From assembly GCA_045577925.1 (NCBI GenBank), contig JAZNJH010000035.1, forward strand, positions 37,145 through 101,144: a DNA stretch of 64,000 nucleotides, written 5' to 3'. Origin of the DNA: UBA4717 sp045577925. Its GTDB lineage: Bacteria > Bacillota > Clostridia > Oscillospirales > CAG-272. This document shows positions 40,312 through 49,560 of the stretch, in pieces (position 1 is the first letter of the stretch; every line of letters begins with the position of its first letter). Below the pieces are notes generated by a model. That model made no database searches. It saw only the letters and a program-made list of their open reading frames with translations, and was not told where the DNA came from. The position numbers and the translations under genes were made by a program.

Positions 40312-41659
40312 AAATATTCTTATAGCAGAAAAGATCGCACACGAGGTAAAAAAGGCAGGCGGAGAGTGCTACTTTGTCGGCGGATGCGTTCGCGATAAGA
40401 TATTGGGCAATAGCTTTGACGATATTGATATCGAAGTTCACGGCATCATGGCAGATACTCTTGAATCAATACTTTCGAACATCGGCCACAAGCGTGAAAT
40501 GGGCAAAAGCTTTGGTATATGGGGGCTTGACGGATATAGCATAGATATAGCCATGCCCCGAACGGAAGAAGCAACGGGGCGAGGCCACCGTGATTTCAAG
40601 ACCTATACAGATCCGTTTCTTGGCACAGAAAGAGCCGCTGCAAGACGCGATTTTACCATGAACGCCATAATGGAAAACGTGCTCACGGGGGAACTTGTTG
40701 ACCATTTCGGCGGTATCAGCGATATAAAAAACAAAATAATCCGTCATGTTAACGACAAAAGTTTTGGAGAAGATCCGCTCAGAGTGCTTCGAGCGGCAGG
40801 CTTTGCGGCAAGATTTAATTTTATAGTTTGTGATGAAACGCGGCTTCTTTGCGAAAAAATGGAGCTTACCACGCTTTCACGTGAGCGCGTTTTTGCAGAG
40901 CTAACAAAAGTGCTTACAAAATCAGAAAAGCCGTCTTTGTTCTTTGACATTTTAAGAAGATGTGGTCAGCTGACAGAATGGTTTAGTGAGATAGAATCAC
41001 TAATCAGTGTAACACAAAACCCCGAGTATCACTCGGAGGGCGACGTTTATAATCACACAATGCTTGTGCTCGACATATCAGCAGGTCTCAGAGAACAGGC
41101 AGAAGAGCCGCTTTACTTTATGCTCTCTGCCCTGTGCCATGATTTTGGAAAAGCGGTCACAACAAAGGTCATAGACGGTAAGATCCGGGCATTTGACCAT
41201 GAAAACCGCGGAATAGATATTGCAGACACATTTTTATCGCGCCTCAGCAACGAGCACAAATTGAAAAAATATGTTTTAAATATGATAAAACTTCATATGA
41301 GGCCGAATATGTTGGTCGGTCAGAACGCAGGAAAAAAAGCGTATAACCGTTTGTTTGATGAAGCTTACTCACCGTCAGATCTGTTGCTTCTTGCAAAGGC
41401 AGATCATCTCGGAAGTCTGAGTAATATGTGCTCTTTGCCGTATGAGCAAACCGAGGCAAAACTAAAAAATGCGCTTGATAAATACAGAGAGATCATGAAC
41501 CGTCCGTATGTTAGCGGAAGCGATCTTGTAGCCGCCGGACTAAATCCGGGTAAGAATTTTTCAAAGCTTCTTGAATATGCGCACAAGTTACGTATATCGG
41601 GTGTTGACAAAAAAGAGGCTTTGGCACAAACGCTAGCATATGCAAAAGAGATACACTAG
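40304..41659 (+). CDS. CCA-adding tRNA nucleotidyltransferase with HD domain
   Basis: The 451-aa protein has a class II nucleotidyltransferase head (FVGGCVRD at residues 24-31 and DDIDIEV at 39-45 with metal ligands), RRDFTMNAI and the neck motif EDPLRVLRAAGFAARF. An HD domain follows (HTMLVLD, LCHDFGKA), as in E. coli-type multifunctional CCA enzymes with phosphatase or phosphodiesterase activity. It adds or repairs the 3' CCA of tRNAs. A poly(A) polymerase role cannot be excluded from sequence alone. Confidence 0.88.
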   Translation: MNKNILIAEKIAHEVKKAGGECYFVGGCVRDKILGNSFDDIDIEVHGIMADTLESILSNIGHKREMGKSFGIWGLDGYSIDIAMPRTEEATGRGHRDFKTYTDPFLGTERAAARRDFTMNAIMENVLTGELVDHFGGISDIKNKIIRHVNDKSFGEDPLRVLRAAGFAARFNFIVCDETRLLCEKMELTTLSRERVFAELTKVLTKSEKPSLFFDILRRCGQLTEWFSEIESLISVTQNPEYHSEGDVYNHTMLVLDISAGLREQAEEPLYFMLSALCHDFGKAVTTKVIDGKIRAFDHENRGIDIADTFLSRLSNEHKLKKYVLNMIKLHMRPNMLVGQNAGKKAYNRLFDEAYSPSDLLLLAKADHLGSLSNMCSLPYEQTEAKLKNALDKYREIMNRPYVSGSDLVAAGLNPGKNFSKLLEYAHKLRISGVDKKEALAQTLAYAKEIH

Positions 41660-41713
41660 GCTTGATCCCGCAGTCAAACAATGTGAACAATCTGTGAATT
41701 GCCAAAATTTCTA

Positions 41714-41742
41714 TTGACATCTTCGCTTTAATGTGATAAAAT
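41714..41742 (+). promoter_or_regulatory. Promoter of the ilvA T-box transcript
   Basis: A perfect TTGACA and TAAAAT have a 17-base spacer, about 10 bases before the start of the T-box leader. Confidence 0.88.
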
Positions 41743-41749
41743 ATTTTTC

Positions 41750-42040
41750 AAAGTGAATACTTCAAAGGCTACGACGAAGACGGAATCTATGAATTATTTT
41801 CTCAGAGAATCGGGGATGGTGCGATCCCGATAAAATACAGTAGAATTCTTATCACTTCCGAGCCGGAAGTCCCAAAGGTTAACACCCAGTAGGCGCTTCC
41901 CGTGAATGCTGCGTCAACGCATAGAAGTTGTTTGGCTTCGAAGAGGTGGCGGATCTTAAGTCCGCAATTTGAGTGGTACCGCGAGTGTTGAATTATTACA
42001 CCCGTCTCAAAGCAATTAAAGCTTTGAGGCGGGTTTTATT
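41750..42040 (+). promoter_or_regulatory. Isoleucine T-box leader of ilvA
   Basis: Stem I carries the apical CGGGGATGGTGCGATCCCG segment, the AGTAGAATT motif and a specifier region TTATCAC in which ATC (Ile) is followed by A. The T-box GAGTGGTACCGCG is at 41972-41984. The terminator CCCGTCTCAAAGC / GCTTTGAGGCGGG (42001-42033) with TTTTATTTT follows. Uncharged tRNA-Ile should stabilise the antiterminator and switch on ilvA-ridA-ilvB. Confidence 0.93.
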
Positions 42041-42089
42041 TTGTCTCAAAGCAAGAAAACAACTATATTTTTGAAAGGCGCAATTAAAC

Positions 42090-43280
42090 ATGCTTACCCT
42101 CGACAAAGTTTTTGATGCACAACAGATTCTCAAAAATATCGTTCGTGAAACGAACGTGGTCAGAGCCTACGGTATCGCTGACGAATGTGAACTATACCTG
42201 AAACCCGAAAACCTCCAGATCACAGGATCCTTTAAGGTCAGAGGCTCTGCGTATAAGATCGCCATGCTTACCGAAGAAGAAAAACAGAAAGGCGTTATCG
42301 CCTGCTCTGCAGGAAATCATGCGCAGGGCGTGGCGCTTGCCGCAACAAAAAATGGAATAAAATCCCTTATTTGCCTACCAGACACCGCTCCTATATCCAA
42401 GGTTGAAGCAACAAAAGGATTTGGCGCAGAGGTTTGCTTGGTAGAAGGATGCTATGACGATGCTTATCAAAAAGCATTGGAGCTACGTGACAGCGAGGGA
42501 TACACCTTCGTTCATCCTTTTGACGATGAAAACGTTATTGCAGGCCAAGGTACGATCGCTCTTGAAATTATTAACGACCTTGACAACATCGACGCCATAG
42601 TAGTTCCTATCGGAGGAGGCGGTCTTATCTCAGGTATTGCCTATACCGCTAAACAGATCAGGCCTTCAATTAAGATTTACGGAGTGCAGGTTGCAGGCGC
42701 GCCGAGTATGTATAATTCCGTAAAAGGCGGGGAGATCAAGTGCTTGTCTTCGGTTTCCACTATCGCAGACGGTATTGCAGTTAAAAAGCCGGGAGAAAAC
42801 ACGTATGCTCTTGTTAAAGAGTACGTTGATGAAATCACTCTTGTTTCCGATGATGAAGTTGCAAGCGCTATACTTGCACTTATGGAAAAGCAAAAAATGA
42901 TTTCGGAAGGTGCAGGAGCAACTGCTGTTGCGGCTGTAATGTCAGGCAAGTTTGACCTTAAGGGCAAACGAGTCGTTGCTGTTGTATCGGGCGGTAACAT
43001 TGACGTTACAAGCCTTTCACGCGTTATAGACCGCGGTCTTCTTAATTCCGGGCGTTCCACAAGTCTGCTTATCGAGCTTATTGATAAGCCCGGGCAGCTA
43101 AAAGAGATCTCACGTATCATCGCCGATTGCGGCGGCAACGTAACCGGTGTTCACTATGAAAAAGGCAATACAGAAAGCGTAAACGGATGCTTCTTACGTA
43201 TTGAAATGGAAACGAGAGATTTCAAGCATGTTAACCTTATTACAAGAACACTTAAAAATGAAGGCTTTAAATTAGTATAA
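42090..43280 (+). CDS. ilvA: Threonine dehydratase with ACT domain
   Basis: The 396-aa PLP enzyme turns threonine into 2-oxobutanoate. PLP-Lys49 lies in TGSFKVRGSAYK; SAGNHAQGVAL and PIGGGGLISG bind the substrate and cofactor phosphate. An ACT domain at about 325-395 (LLIELIDKPGQLKEISRIIADCGG) is shorter than the double regulatory domain of E. coli IlvA, as in many clostridial enzymes. The Ile T-box supports a biosynthetic role. AAAGG lies before the ATG. Confidence 0.94.
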   Translation: MLTLDKVFDAQQILKNIVRETNVVRAYGIADECELYLKPENLQITGSFKVRGSAYKIAMLTEEEKQKGVIACSAGNHAQGVALAATKNGIKSLICLPDTAPISKVEATKGFGAEVCLVEGCYDDAYQKALELRDSEGYTFVHPFDDENVIAGQGTIALEIINDLDNIDAIVVPIGGGGLISGIAYTAKQIRPSIKIYGVQVAGAPSMYNSVKGGEIKCLSSVSTIADGIAVKKPGENTYALVKEYVDEITLVSDDEVASAILALMEKQKMISEGAGATAVAAVMSGKFDLKGKRVVAVVSGGNIDVTSLSRVIDRGLLNSGRSTSLLIELIDKPGQLKEISRIIADCGGNVTGVHYEKGNTESVNGCFLRIEMETRDFKHVNLITRTLKNEGFKLV

Positions 43281-43300
43281 TTATTGAAAGGAATAAAATT

Positions 43301-43678
43301 ATGAGTAATAAAGTACAAACCAATAAAGCTCCTGCGGCAATCGGGCCGTATTCACAGGCAATTATAACAGGAAATCTCATTTTTACATCGGGGCAAATTC
43401 CGCTTGACCCTGATACAGGAGTTCTCGAAGGCGATAATATTACAGAGCAGACGCACCGAGTTTGTAAAAATTTAGAAGCGGTATTGACAGAAGCCGGAAG
43501 CTCGATCAAAAGCGCTGTAAAAACAGTATGTTTTCTTGCTGATATGTCAGACTTCGCCGCATTTAACGATGTTTACGCACAGTATTTTACCGAAAAGCCT
43601 GCAAGAAGCTGTGTAGCAGTAAAAACTCTTCCCAAAGGCGCTTTAGTCGAGGTGGAAGTAATTGCAGAAAAGGAGTGA
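43301..43678 (+). CDS. ridA: RidA-family enamine/imine deaminase
   Basis: The 125-aa protein has the family hallmarks PAAIGPYSQAI, LIFTSGQIPLDP and PARSCVAVKTLPKGALVEVEVIA, including the conserved Arg that holds the substrate carboxylate. RidA hydrolyses 2-aminoacrylate and 2-aminocrotonate, reactive intermediates made by IlvA. Its place between ilvA and ilvB fits that role. The start has GAAAGG upstream and the stop overlaps the ilvB ribosome-binding site. Confidence 0.95.
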   Translation: MSNKVQTNKAPAAIGPYSQAIITGNLIFTSGQIPLDPDTGVLEGDNITEQTHRVCKNLEAVLTEAGSSIKSAVKTVCFLADMSDFAAFNDVYAQYFTEKPARSCVAVKTLPKGALVEVEVIAEKE

Positions 43679-43683
43679 GTACA

Positions 43684-45357
43684 ATGCTTCTTTCGGGCGC
43701 AGATATACTTGTAAAAACCTTAATAGAACAGGGCTGTGATACCGTTTTCGGATATCCGGGCGGACAGATACTTAACGTATATGACAGTCTTTATAAATAC
43801 CAAAATGAAATAAACCATATCTTAACGGCTCACGAGCAGGGCGCGGCACACGCCGCCGACGGATATGCAAGGACTACCGGCAAGGTTGGAGTTGTTATCT
43901 CTACCTCAGGACCGGGAGCAACAAATCTTGTAACAGGCATTGCAACGGCTTATCTTGATTCTATACCGCTAGTTGCTATCTGCGGAAACGTTCCGACAAC
44001 CCATATCGGTACAGACAGTTTTCAGGAGATCGATATTACGGGCGTTACCTTGCCGATAACTAAACATAATTATTTTGTAAGCAGCGTTGAGGATCTTGCA
44101 GACACGATTCGCGAAGCATTTAAAATAGCAAGATCAGGCAGACCGGGGCCTGTACTTATTGACGTTCCAAAAGACGTACAGATAGCTAAATGCCAATATG
44201 AACCTAAAACTGCTTTGGAGAAAAATGAAGCTATGTCTGCCAAGGATGAACGCATAGAAGAGGCCGCAAAAATCATCAATGCCGCCAAAAGGCCGTATAT
44301 TTATTTCGGCGGCGGTATGATAAGCGCAAATGCACAAGAAGAAATGCTTGCAATTGCCAAAAAAATTGACGCCCCTCTCGGTTGCTCCTTAATGGGTATC
44401 TCTGCTATCAGAACAGATAATCGCGATTTTCTTGGTATGCAGGGAATGCACGGCCATTTTGCTTCGTCTATGGCTATGCACAATGCCGATCTGATACTTT
44501 CACTCGGCGTTCGTTTTAATGACCGTGTTACAGGAAACAGAGAGAAGTTTGCAACGGGTGCAAAGATCATTCATATTGATGTAGACGGCTCTGAGCTGGG
44601 CAAAACCGTTAACGCTGTCTGCGGCTTGCGAGGCGATGTAAGATTCACCCTTGCCAAGCTGTATCCGATGCTTCATGAAAATAAAAAGCCTGAGTGGAGA
44701 AATAAAGTTGAAGCCTTTCGCAAAGAGGAGGAATCTTACCTTGATAACCGCGAGGGATTAACACCGAGAAAAGCAATTTTAACACTAAACCAACACTTAG
44801 GAGAAAACACCGCCGTGTGTACCGATGTAGGTCAGCATCAGATGTGGACAGCACAAAGCATCTGCATGAAAACTCCCCGCCGTTTTGTTACAAGCGGAGG
44901 TCTTGGAACTATGGGATTTGGACTCGGTGCGGCAATCGGCGCAGCTTTCGGAACAAAGCAACGAAGCGTTCTCGTAACGGGTGACGGCAGTTTCGGTATG
45001 TGCTTACAGGAGCTTGCCACAGCAGTTACATACGAAGTACCTATGGTTATACTTATAATGAATAACGGAGTTCTTGGCATGGTACGCCAATGGCAGACCT
45101 TGTTCTATAATAAGCATTATTCAAATACAGTTTTAAACCGAAAAACCGATTTCACAGCATTTGCAAAATCTTTCGGCGCGCAAGGCGAGGCTGTTGCTAC
45201 ACCGCAAGAGTTAGATGAAGCTCTAGAGCGTGCGTTTAATAGCAAAGGGCCTTATATTATAGATTGTAAGATAGGCAAAGACGAATTTGTCCTTCCTATG
45301 TTGCCTCCTGGCGGCAGTATGGATGATATTATAACAAGCCTTGATACAGGAAAGTAA
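43684..45357 (+). CDS. ilvB: Acetolactate synthase, large (catalytic) subunit
   Basis: The 557-aa thiamine-diphosphate enzyme makes acetolactate and acetohydroxybutanoate. The ATG at 43684 is chosen because AAGGAG lies 7 bases upstream; a GTG in frame at 43675 lies inside it. The catalytic Glu is in LTAHEQGAAHAADGYAR, FAD-binding-region motifs follow, and GDGSFGMCLQEL...NNGVLGMV binds TPP/Mg. The C-terminal FVLPMLPPGGSMDDII is typical of biosynthetic AHAS. No small regulatory subunit (ilvN) follows. Confidence 0.94.
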   Translation: MLLSGADILVKTLIEQGCDTVFGYPGGQILNVYDSLYKYQNEINHILTAHEQGAAHAADGYARTTGKVGVVISTSGPGATNLVTGIATAYLDSIPLVAICGNVPTTHIGTDSFQEIDITGVTLPITKHNYFVSSVEDLADTIREAFKIARSGRPGPVLIDVPKDVQIAKCQYEPKTALEKNEAMSAKDERIEEAAKIINAAKRPYIYFGGGMISANAQEEMLAIAKKIDAPLGCSLMGISAIRTDNRDFLGMQGMHGHFASSMAMHNADLILSLGVRFNDRVTGNREKFATGAKIIHIDVDGSELGKTVNAVCGLRGDVRFTLAKLYPMLHENKKPEWRNKVEAFRKEEESYLDNREGLTPRKAILTLNQHLGENTAVCTDVGQHQMWTAQSICMKTPRRFVTSGGLGTMGFGLGAAIGAAFGTKQRSVLVTGDGSFGMCLQELATAVTYEVPMVILIMNNGVLGMVRQWQTLFYNKHYSNTVLNRKTDFTAFAKSFGAQGEAVATPQELDEALERAFNSKGPYIIDCKIGKDEFVLPMLPPGGSMDDIITSLDTGK

Positions 45358-45396
45358 TATATATCACTTTCTTAATCGCATACGCAATAAAAATAG

Positions 45397-45424
45397 AAAG
45401 CATCCTTTTGATAAAGGATGCTTC
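45397..45424 (-). terminator. Terminator serving ileS
   Basis: AAGCATCCTTTATC / AAAGGATGCTT forms a hairpin followed on the minus strand by TCTATTTTTATT. It lies beyond the ilvB terminator, so the two convergent genes have separate hairpins. Confidence 0.75.
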
Positions 45425-45430
45425 AGACTA

Positions 45431-45471
45431 TAGTAAAGGCACTCCAAAAGGAGTGCCTTTACTATTTTTTT
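45431..45471 (+). terminator. Terminator of ilvA-ridA-ilvB
   Basis: TAGTAAAGGCACTCC pairs with its complement (15 bp) across AAAA, followed by seven Ts. The T run touches the ileS stop codon. Confidence 0.92.
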
Positions 45472-48400
45472 ATTTTTTCTTTACAGTAATAACTACGTCT
45501 TCGCCGTTGATGTTCCAATCCTTTGCAACACCGTCAAGCGAACCGTCATATACAATACTGTCTGCAAGTACGATCTTTGAAATGTACTCTGTGTTTTTTG
45601 CTACAATGTCAGCAAGCTTTGCACTGCCGCTTATTAGAACGTCTATACGGTCGGTTACATTAAAGCCTGAATCCTTACGCATCGTCTGAATCTTTGAGAT
45701 AACCTCACGAACGTAACCCTCTTCAATAAGCTCTTCTGTAAGGGTTGTGTCAAGTGCAACGGTTATTCCCTTGTCTGCCATAGAAGCATAACCGGGCTTC
45801 TGCATAACATCAATGAGCAGGTCTTCGCGTGTAAGCTCACAAGCTTCCCCGTCAAAGTCAAACTTGAGTGCCCCGTTGCGTTCAAGCTCTTCCATAGCGG
45901 CATTACCGTCAAGGCTTTCAAGCGCTGCCTTTATCTTGCCAAGAAGCTTACCGTACTTAGGTCCTACTGTTTTAAGCTGAGGCTTGAAGCTATAAGACGA
46001 GAACGCGGAAACGTCGGGAACAAACTCTGCTCTCTTGATGTTAAGCTCATCACGAACTATATCTCTGTAGTAATCACTTACAGTGCGGTCTGTCTTTATA
46101 TAAATAGAAGCAAGAGGCTGACGGTTCTTAATATTCGCCGCATTTCTTACAGCACGTCCGATAACTACCGCATCAAGTATGAAGCTCATTTCATCTTCAA
46201 GCTTTTCATCCCTCATACTCTCATCAACAACAGGGAAATCACAGAGATGAACGCTTTCCGGAGCATTCTTATCAACCGTGCATACGAGATTTCTGTATAT
46301 ATCCTCTGCCATAAACGGAACCATAGGAGCTGCCGCCTTGGCAACAGTTACAAGTGCAGTATAAAGCGTCATATATGCAGCAGTTTTGTCAGCATTTTCA
46401 CCTGTTATCCAGAAGCGTTCACGACAGCGGCGTACGTACCAGTTCGAAAGCTCGTCAACAAAGTCAGATAAGCACTTAGCTGCTTCAGGTATTTTGTATG
46501 AAGCAAGATTTTTATCAAGCTTACCAACCATTGTATTAAGGCGTGAAAGGATAAACTTGTCCATTACGGAAAGGTCAAGCTTCTTTATATCATACTTTGT
46601 GGGGTCAAACTCGTCTATATCAGCATAAAGTGTCCAGAACGCATATGTGTTCCAAAGCGTACCCATAAACTTGCGCTGACCTTCTGTAACTGCTCTTTCG
46701 CTGAAGCGAGAGGGGAGCCAAGGTGCAGAGTTAGTATAGAAATACCATCTGATAGCATCTGCGCCGAATGTTTCAAGAGCACTAAATGGGTCAATGGCGT
46801 TGCCCTTGGATTTTGACATCTTCTGTCCGTTTTCGTCCTGAACGAGTCCGAGAACGACAACGTTTCTGTATGGAGCCTTATTGAAAAGAAGCGTTGAGAT
46901 AGCAAGAAGTGAATAGAACCAACCACGTGTCTGGTCAACGGCTTCGGAAATAAAGTCTGCCGGGAACTGCTTTTCAAAGAGGTCCTTGTTTTCAAATGGA
47001 TAGTGATGCTGCGCAAAAGGCATTGAGCCTGAGTCGAACCAGCAGTCGATAACCTCGGGAACTCTCTTCATCTGCTTTGAGCATTTTTCACACTTGATAG
47101 TAACTTCATCAATATAGGGGCGGTGAAGCTCGATATCATCGGGGCAGTTGTCAGAAAGCTCTTTAAGCTCTGCGATACTTCCGATTGAGTGCTTGTGTCC
47201 GCATTCACATTCCCAGATATTAAGAGGAGTACCCCAATATCTGTTACGGCTGATACCCCAATCCTGTACGTTTTCAAGCCAGTCGCCGAAACGTCCCTTA
47301 CCAATCGATTCGGGAACCCAGTTTACAGTATTGTTGTTACGGATAAGGTCTTCACGGACGTCCGACATCTTAATAAACCACGAGTTGCGCGCGTAGTAGA
47401 TAAGCGGTGTGCCGCATCTCCAGCAGTGAGGATAGCTGTGCTCAAACTCGGGAGCATCAAAGAGGAGTCCGCGATCTTTAAGAGTACGGAGAACAAGCTT
47501 ATCTGCATCCTTGCAGAATACGCCTTCCCACTCTGTTTCCTTTGTCATCTTACCCTGTGCATCAACAAGCTGAACGAAAGGAAGATTATATTTACGTCCG
47601 ACGTTCGCATCGTCTTCACCGAACGCAGGAGCGATGTGTACGATACCCGTACCGTCGTCCATCGTAACGTAGTTATCGCATACAACATACCAGCACTTTT
47701 CAGTGGGATTTACGTATGCAAAAAGAGGCTCGTATTCGGTATTCTCAAGCTCTGTACCGAGATACTTTTCAATAACCTCGTATTCGCCCTCTCCAAGCAC
47801 TTTATCGGCAAGAGCAGTTGCGAGAATGTATATTGTCTCGCCCGCTTTTACCTTGATATATTCGGCGTTCGGGTTTACGCAAAGCGCAACGTTTGACGGA
47901 AGCGTCCAGGGTGTTGTAGTCCAGGCAAGGATAAAGGTATTCTCCTCTCCCTTTACCTTGAACTTTGCAATAGCGGAGCGTTCCTTAACGTCCTTATATC
48001 CCTGTGCAACCTCGTGAGAAGAAAGCGGTGTACCGCAGCGGGGACAGTACGGAACTATCTTGAAGCCCTTGTATAAGAGGCCCTTGTCCCATATCTGTCT
48101 GAGCGCCCACCATTCGCTCTCGATAAAATTATTATCATAGGTAACGTAGGGATTTTCCATGTCAGCCCAGAAGCCGACAGTACCGGAAAAGTCCTCCCAC
48201 ATTCCCTTGTATTTCCATACGCTTTCCTTACACTTTTCTATAAAGGGAGCCATACCGTACTGTTCTATCTGCTCCTTACCGTCAAGACCGAGAAGCTTTT
48301 CGACTTCAAGCTCAACGGGAAGTCCGTGAGTATCCCAGCCTGCCTTACGGGGAACGTCCTGCCCCTTCATTGTGTGGTATCTCGGAATCATATCCTTGAT

Positions 48401-48589
48401 AACACGGGTAAGCACGTGTCCGATATGAGGCTTACCGTTAGCAGTCGGAGGTCCGTCATAGAAAGTATAAGTTTCTTCTCCCTCTCTGAGCTTCAAGCTC
48501 TTTTCAAAGATTTTGTTACTCTTCCAGAATTCAAGAGTTTCTTTCTCTCGATTAACGAAATCGAGAGTGGTCGGTACTTTCTTGTACAT
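45470..48589 (-). CDS. ileS: Isoleucyl-tRNA synthetase (type 2)
   Basis: The protein is 1,039 aa from the ATG at 48589, preceded by GAAAGGA; a TTG-led frame opens at 48610. The class I signature is GPPTANGKPHIGHVL and the KMSKS loop is GQKMSKSKGN. The editing domain and anticodon-binding region are complete. GPPTANG and AGWDTHGLPVELEVEK are the pattern of the type 2 (Thermus/eukaryote-like) enzymes, which are commonly less sensitive to mupirocin than type 1. It is under its own Ile T-box. Confidence 0.96.
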   Translation of the reverse strand: MYKKVPTTLDFVNREKETLEFWKSNKIFEKSLKLREGEETYTFYDGPPTANGKPHIGHVLTRVIKDMIPRYHTMKGQDVPRKAGWDTHGLPVELEVEKLLGLDGKEQIEQYGMAPFIEKCKESVWKYKGMWEDFSGTVGFWADMENPYVTYDNNFIESEWWALRQIWDKGLLYKGFKIVPYCPRCGTPLSSHEVAQGYKDVKERSAIAKFKVKGEENTFILAWTTTPWTLPSNVALCVNPNAEYIKVKAGETIYILATALADKVLGEGEYEVIEKYLGTELENTEYEPLFAYVNPTEKCWYVVCDNYVTMDDGTGIVHIAPAFGEDDANVGRKYNLPFVQLVDAQGKMTKETEWEGVFCKDADKLVLRTLKDRGLLFDAPEFEHSYPHCWRCGTPLIYYARNSWFIKMSDVREDLIRNNNTVNWVPESIGKGRFGDWLENVQDWGISRNRYWGTPLNIWECECGHKHSIGSIAELKELSDNCPDDIELHRPYIDEVTIKCEKCSKQMKRVPEVIDCWFDSGSMPFAQHHYPFENKDLFEKQFPADFISEAVDQTRGWFYSLLAISTLLFNKAPYRNVVVLGLVQDENGQKMSKSKGNAIDPFSALETFGADAIRWYFYTNSAPWLPSRFSERAVTEGQRKFMGTLWNTYAFWTLYADIDEFDPTKYDIKKLDLSVMDKFILSRLNTMVGKLDKNLASYKIPEAAKCLSDFVDELSNWYVRRCRERFWITGENADKTAAYMTLYTALVTVAKAAAPMVPFMAEDIYRNLVCTVDKNAPESVHLCDFPVVDESMRDEKLEDEMSFILDAVVIGRAVRNAANIKNRQPLASIYIKTDRTVSDYYRDIVRDELNIKRAEFVPDVSAFSSYSFKPQLKTVGPKYGKLLGKIKAALESLDGNAAMEELERNGALKFDFDGEACELTREDLLIDVMQKPGYASMADKGITVALDTTLTEELIEEGYVREVISKIQTMRKDSGFNVTDRIDVLISGSAKLADIVAKNTEYISKIVLADSIVYDGSLDGVAKDWNINGEDVVITVKKK

Positions 48590-48610
48590 TCTTTCAACCA
48601 ATCCTTTCAA

Positions 48611-48850
48611 AAAATAAAGCCTTCGTCCGCGAGGACGAAGGCTTGCTTCGTTTATACCACCTGCATACGTTTATATGCTCCCAAAATAACGGCAGGGCTC
48701 CGTCTTACGCTAACAAATGCCGCGCATTTCTCACGCAGAAGCTCGCGAGTGATCTTCGGAAGTTCTTACTCGTACCGACCTTACACCCTCGCCGGCTCGC
48801 TGTGACTTTCATAGTTTCCTACTCTCTCGGTCATCGCCTTTAATACTATA
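48611..48850 (-). promoter_or_regulatory. Isoleucine T-box leader of ileS
   Basis: On the minus strand the leader has GATGACCGAGAGAGTAG, the GCGAGCCGG...GGTGTAAGGTCGG apical segment, and AAGATCACTCG in which ATC is the likely Ile specifier followed by A. The T-box is a variant, AGGTGGTATAAACG, instead of GGTACCGCG. The terminator hairpin is AGCCTTCGTCC / GGACGAAGGCT (48618-48643) followed by TTTATTTTTT. Confidence 0.85.
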
Positions 48851-48857
48851 CCATTAA

Positions 48858-48886
48858 AGTATATCACGATTTACAGAACTTGTCAA
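48858..48886 (-). promoter_or_regulatory. Promoter of ileS
   Basis: On the minus strand a perfect TTGACA and TATACT have a 17-base spacer. Confidence 0.9.
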
Positions 48887-48900
48887 GCATTATTTAATAG

Positions 48901-49506
48901 CTATGCTATATGCACCTCGCCCGACTCTGCCGTGCCTGTTGGGGTTTCATCACAGTTTTGCTCTTTAGGCTTACTCGGATAGGGAAACAGCTTAACGTTA
49001 ATAAGCCACGCCATAGCTATCGCTATCAGAGTCTGAAGCGCTCTGAGTATTGCATACATATACCGTCCGTCATCGGCATGAGACACGGCAAGTACTATAA
49101 ACATAGCCGCCGCAAGACCGCAAAAAGTCTGGCACCCAACCTTTTCTGCCACACAAATGCAAACAAGAGACCCAAAAAGTATGAGAAAAAGATCAAAGCC
49201 TACTTTTATCCAGTCTGCGGAGATATAAGGAACTATCAAATCGGAAACTGCAAGCAGCGGAAGACCTACTCCAAAAGCAGTAAACATTGCCTTTATTCTT
49301 CTCTTGCCAAAATTGACTGTCTTTTCTGAGCTGTCTCGAATTTCTATTATACTGTACATATACATGTATATCGGATGAATTTCAAGATCGGGAAAAACAA
49401 GTCTTATCGCCTGCCATATCCAAAAGCAAATGAACAGTGTTATAAGGCTTTTCACTTTTCTCATTCCCACGTGCGGAAATAAATACAATTTGTTTTCCTT
49501 GCTCAT
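48901..49506 (-). CDS. FUSC/aromatic-acid-exporter-type membrane protein
   Basis: The 201-aa protein has about five membrane segments and the pattern HPIYMYMYSIIEIRDS...FGKRRIKAMFTAFGVGLP...QTLIAIAMAWLINVKLFP. This is typical of the aromatic acid exporter (FUSC-like) family in Bacillota. The cytoplasmic C-terminal tail is short and polar, so the usual soluble domain is missing. Substrate is unknown. It ends close to the ileS promoter on the same strand. Confidence 0.72.
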   Translation of the reverse strand: MSKENKLYLFPHVGMRKVKSLITLFICFWIWQAIRLVFPDLEIHPIYMYMYSIIEIRDSSEKTVNFGKRRIKAMFTAFGVGLPLLAVSDLIVPYISADWIKVGFDLFLILFGSLVCICVAEKVGCQTFCGLAAAMFIVLAVSHADDGRYMYAILRALQTLIAIAMAWLINVKLFPYPSKPKEQNCDETPTGTAESGEVHIA

Positions 49507-49560
49507 AGTAAAACTTCCCTATCAATCTTTAAAATTACAATATCAAATATATGCTTTTTA

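Larger units (their letters stand above)
41660..42089. other. Gene-free leader region of ilvA
   Basis: No gene; the stretch holds a promoter and a complete T-box leader. Confidence 0.85.

Noticed and set aside
47189..47896. 235-aa open frame on the plus strand
   Set aside because: It is antisense to ileS, whose frame is unmistakable. No start signal precedes it.
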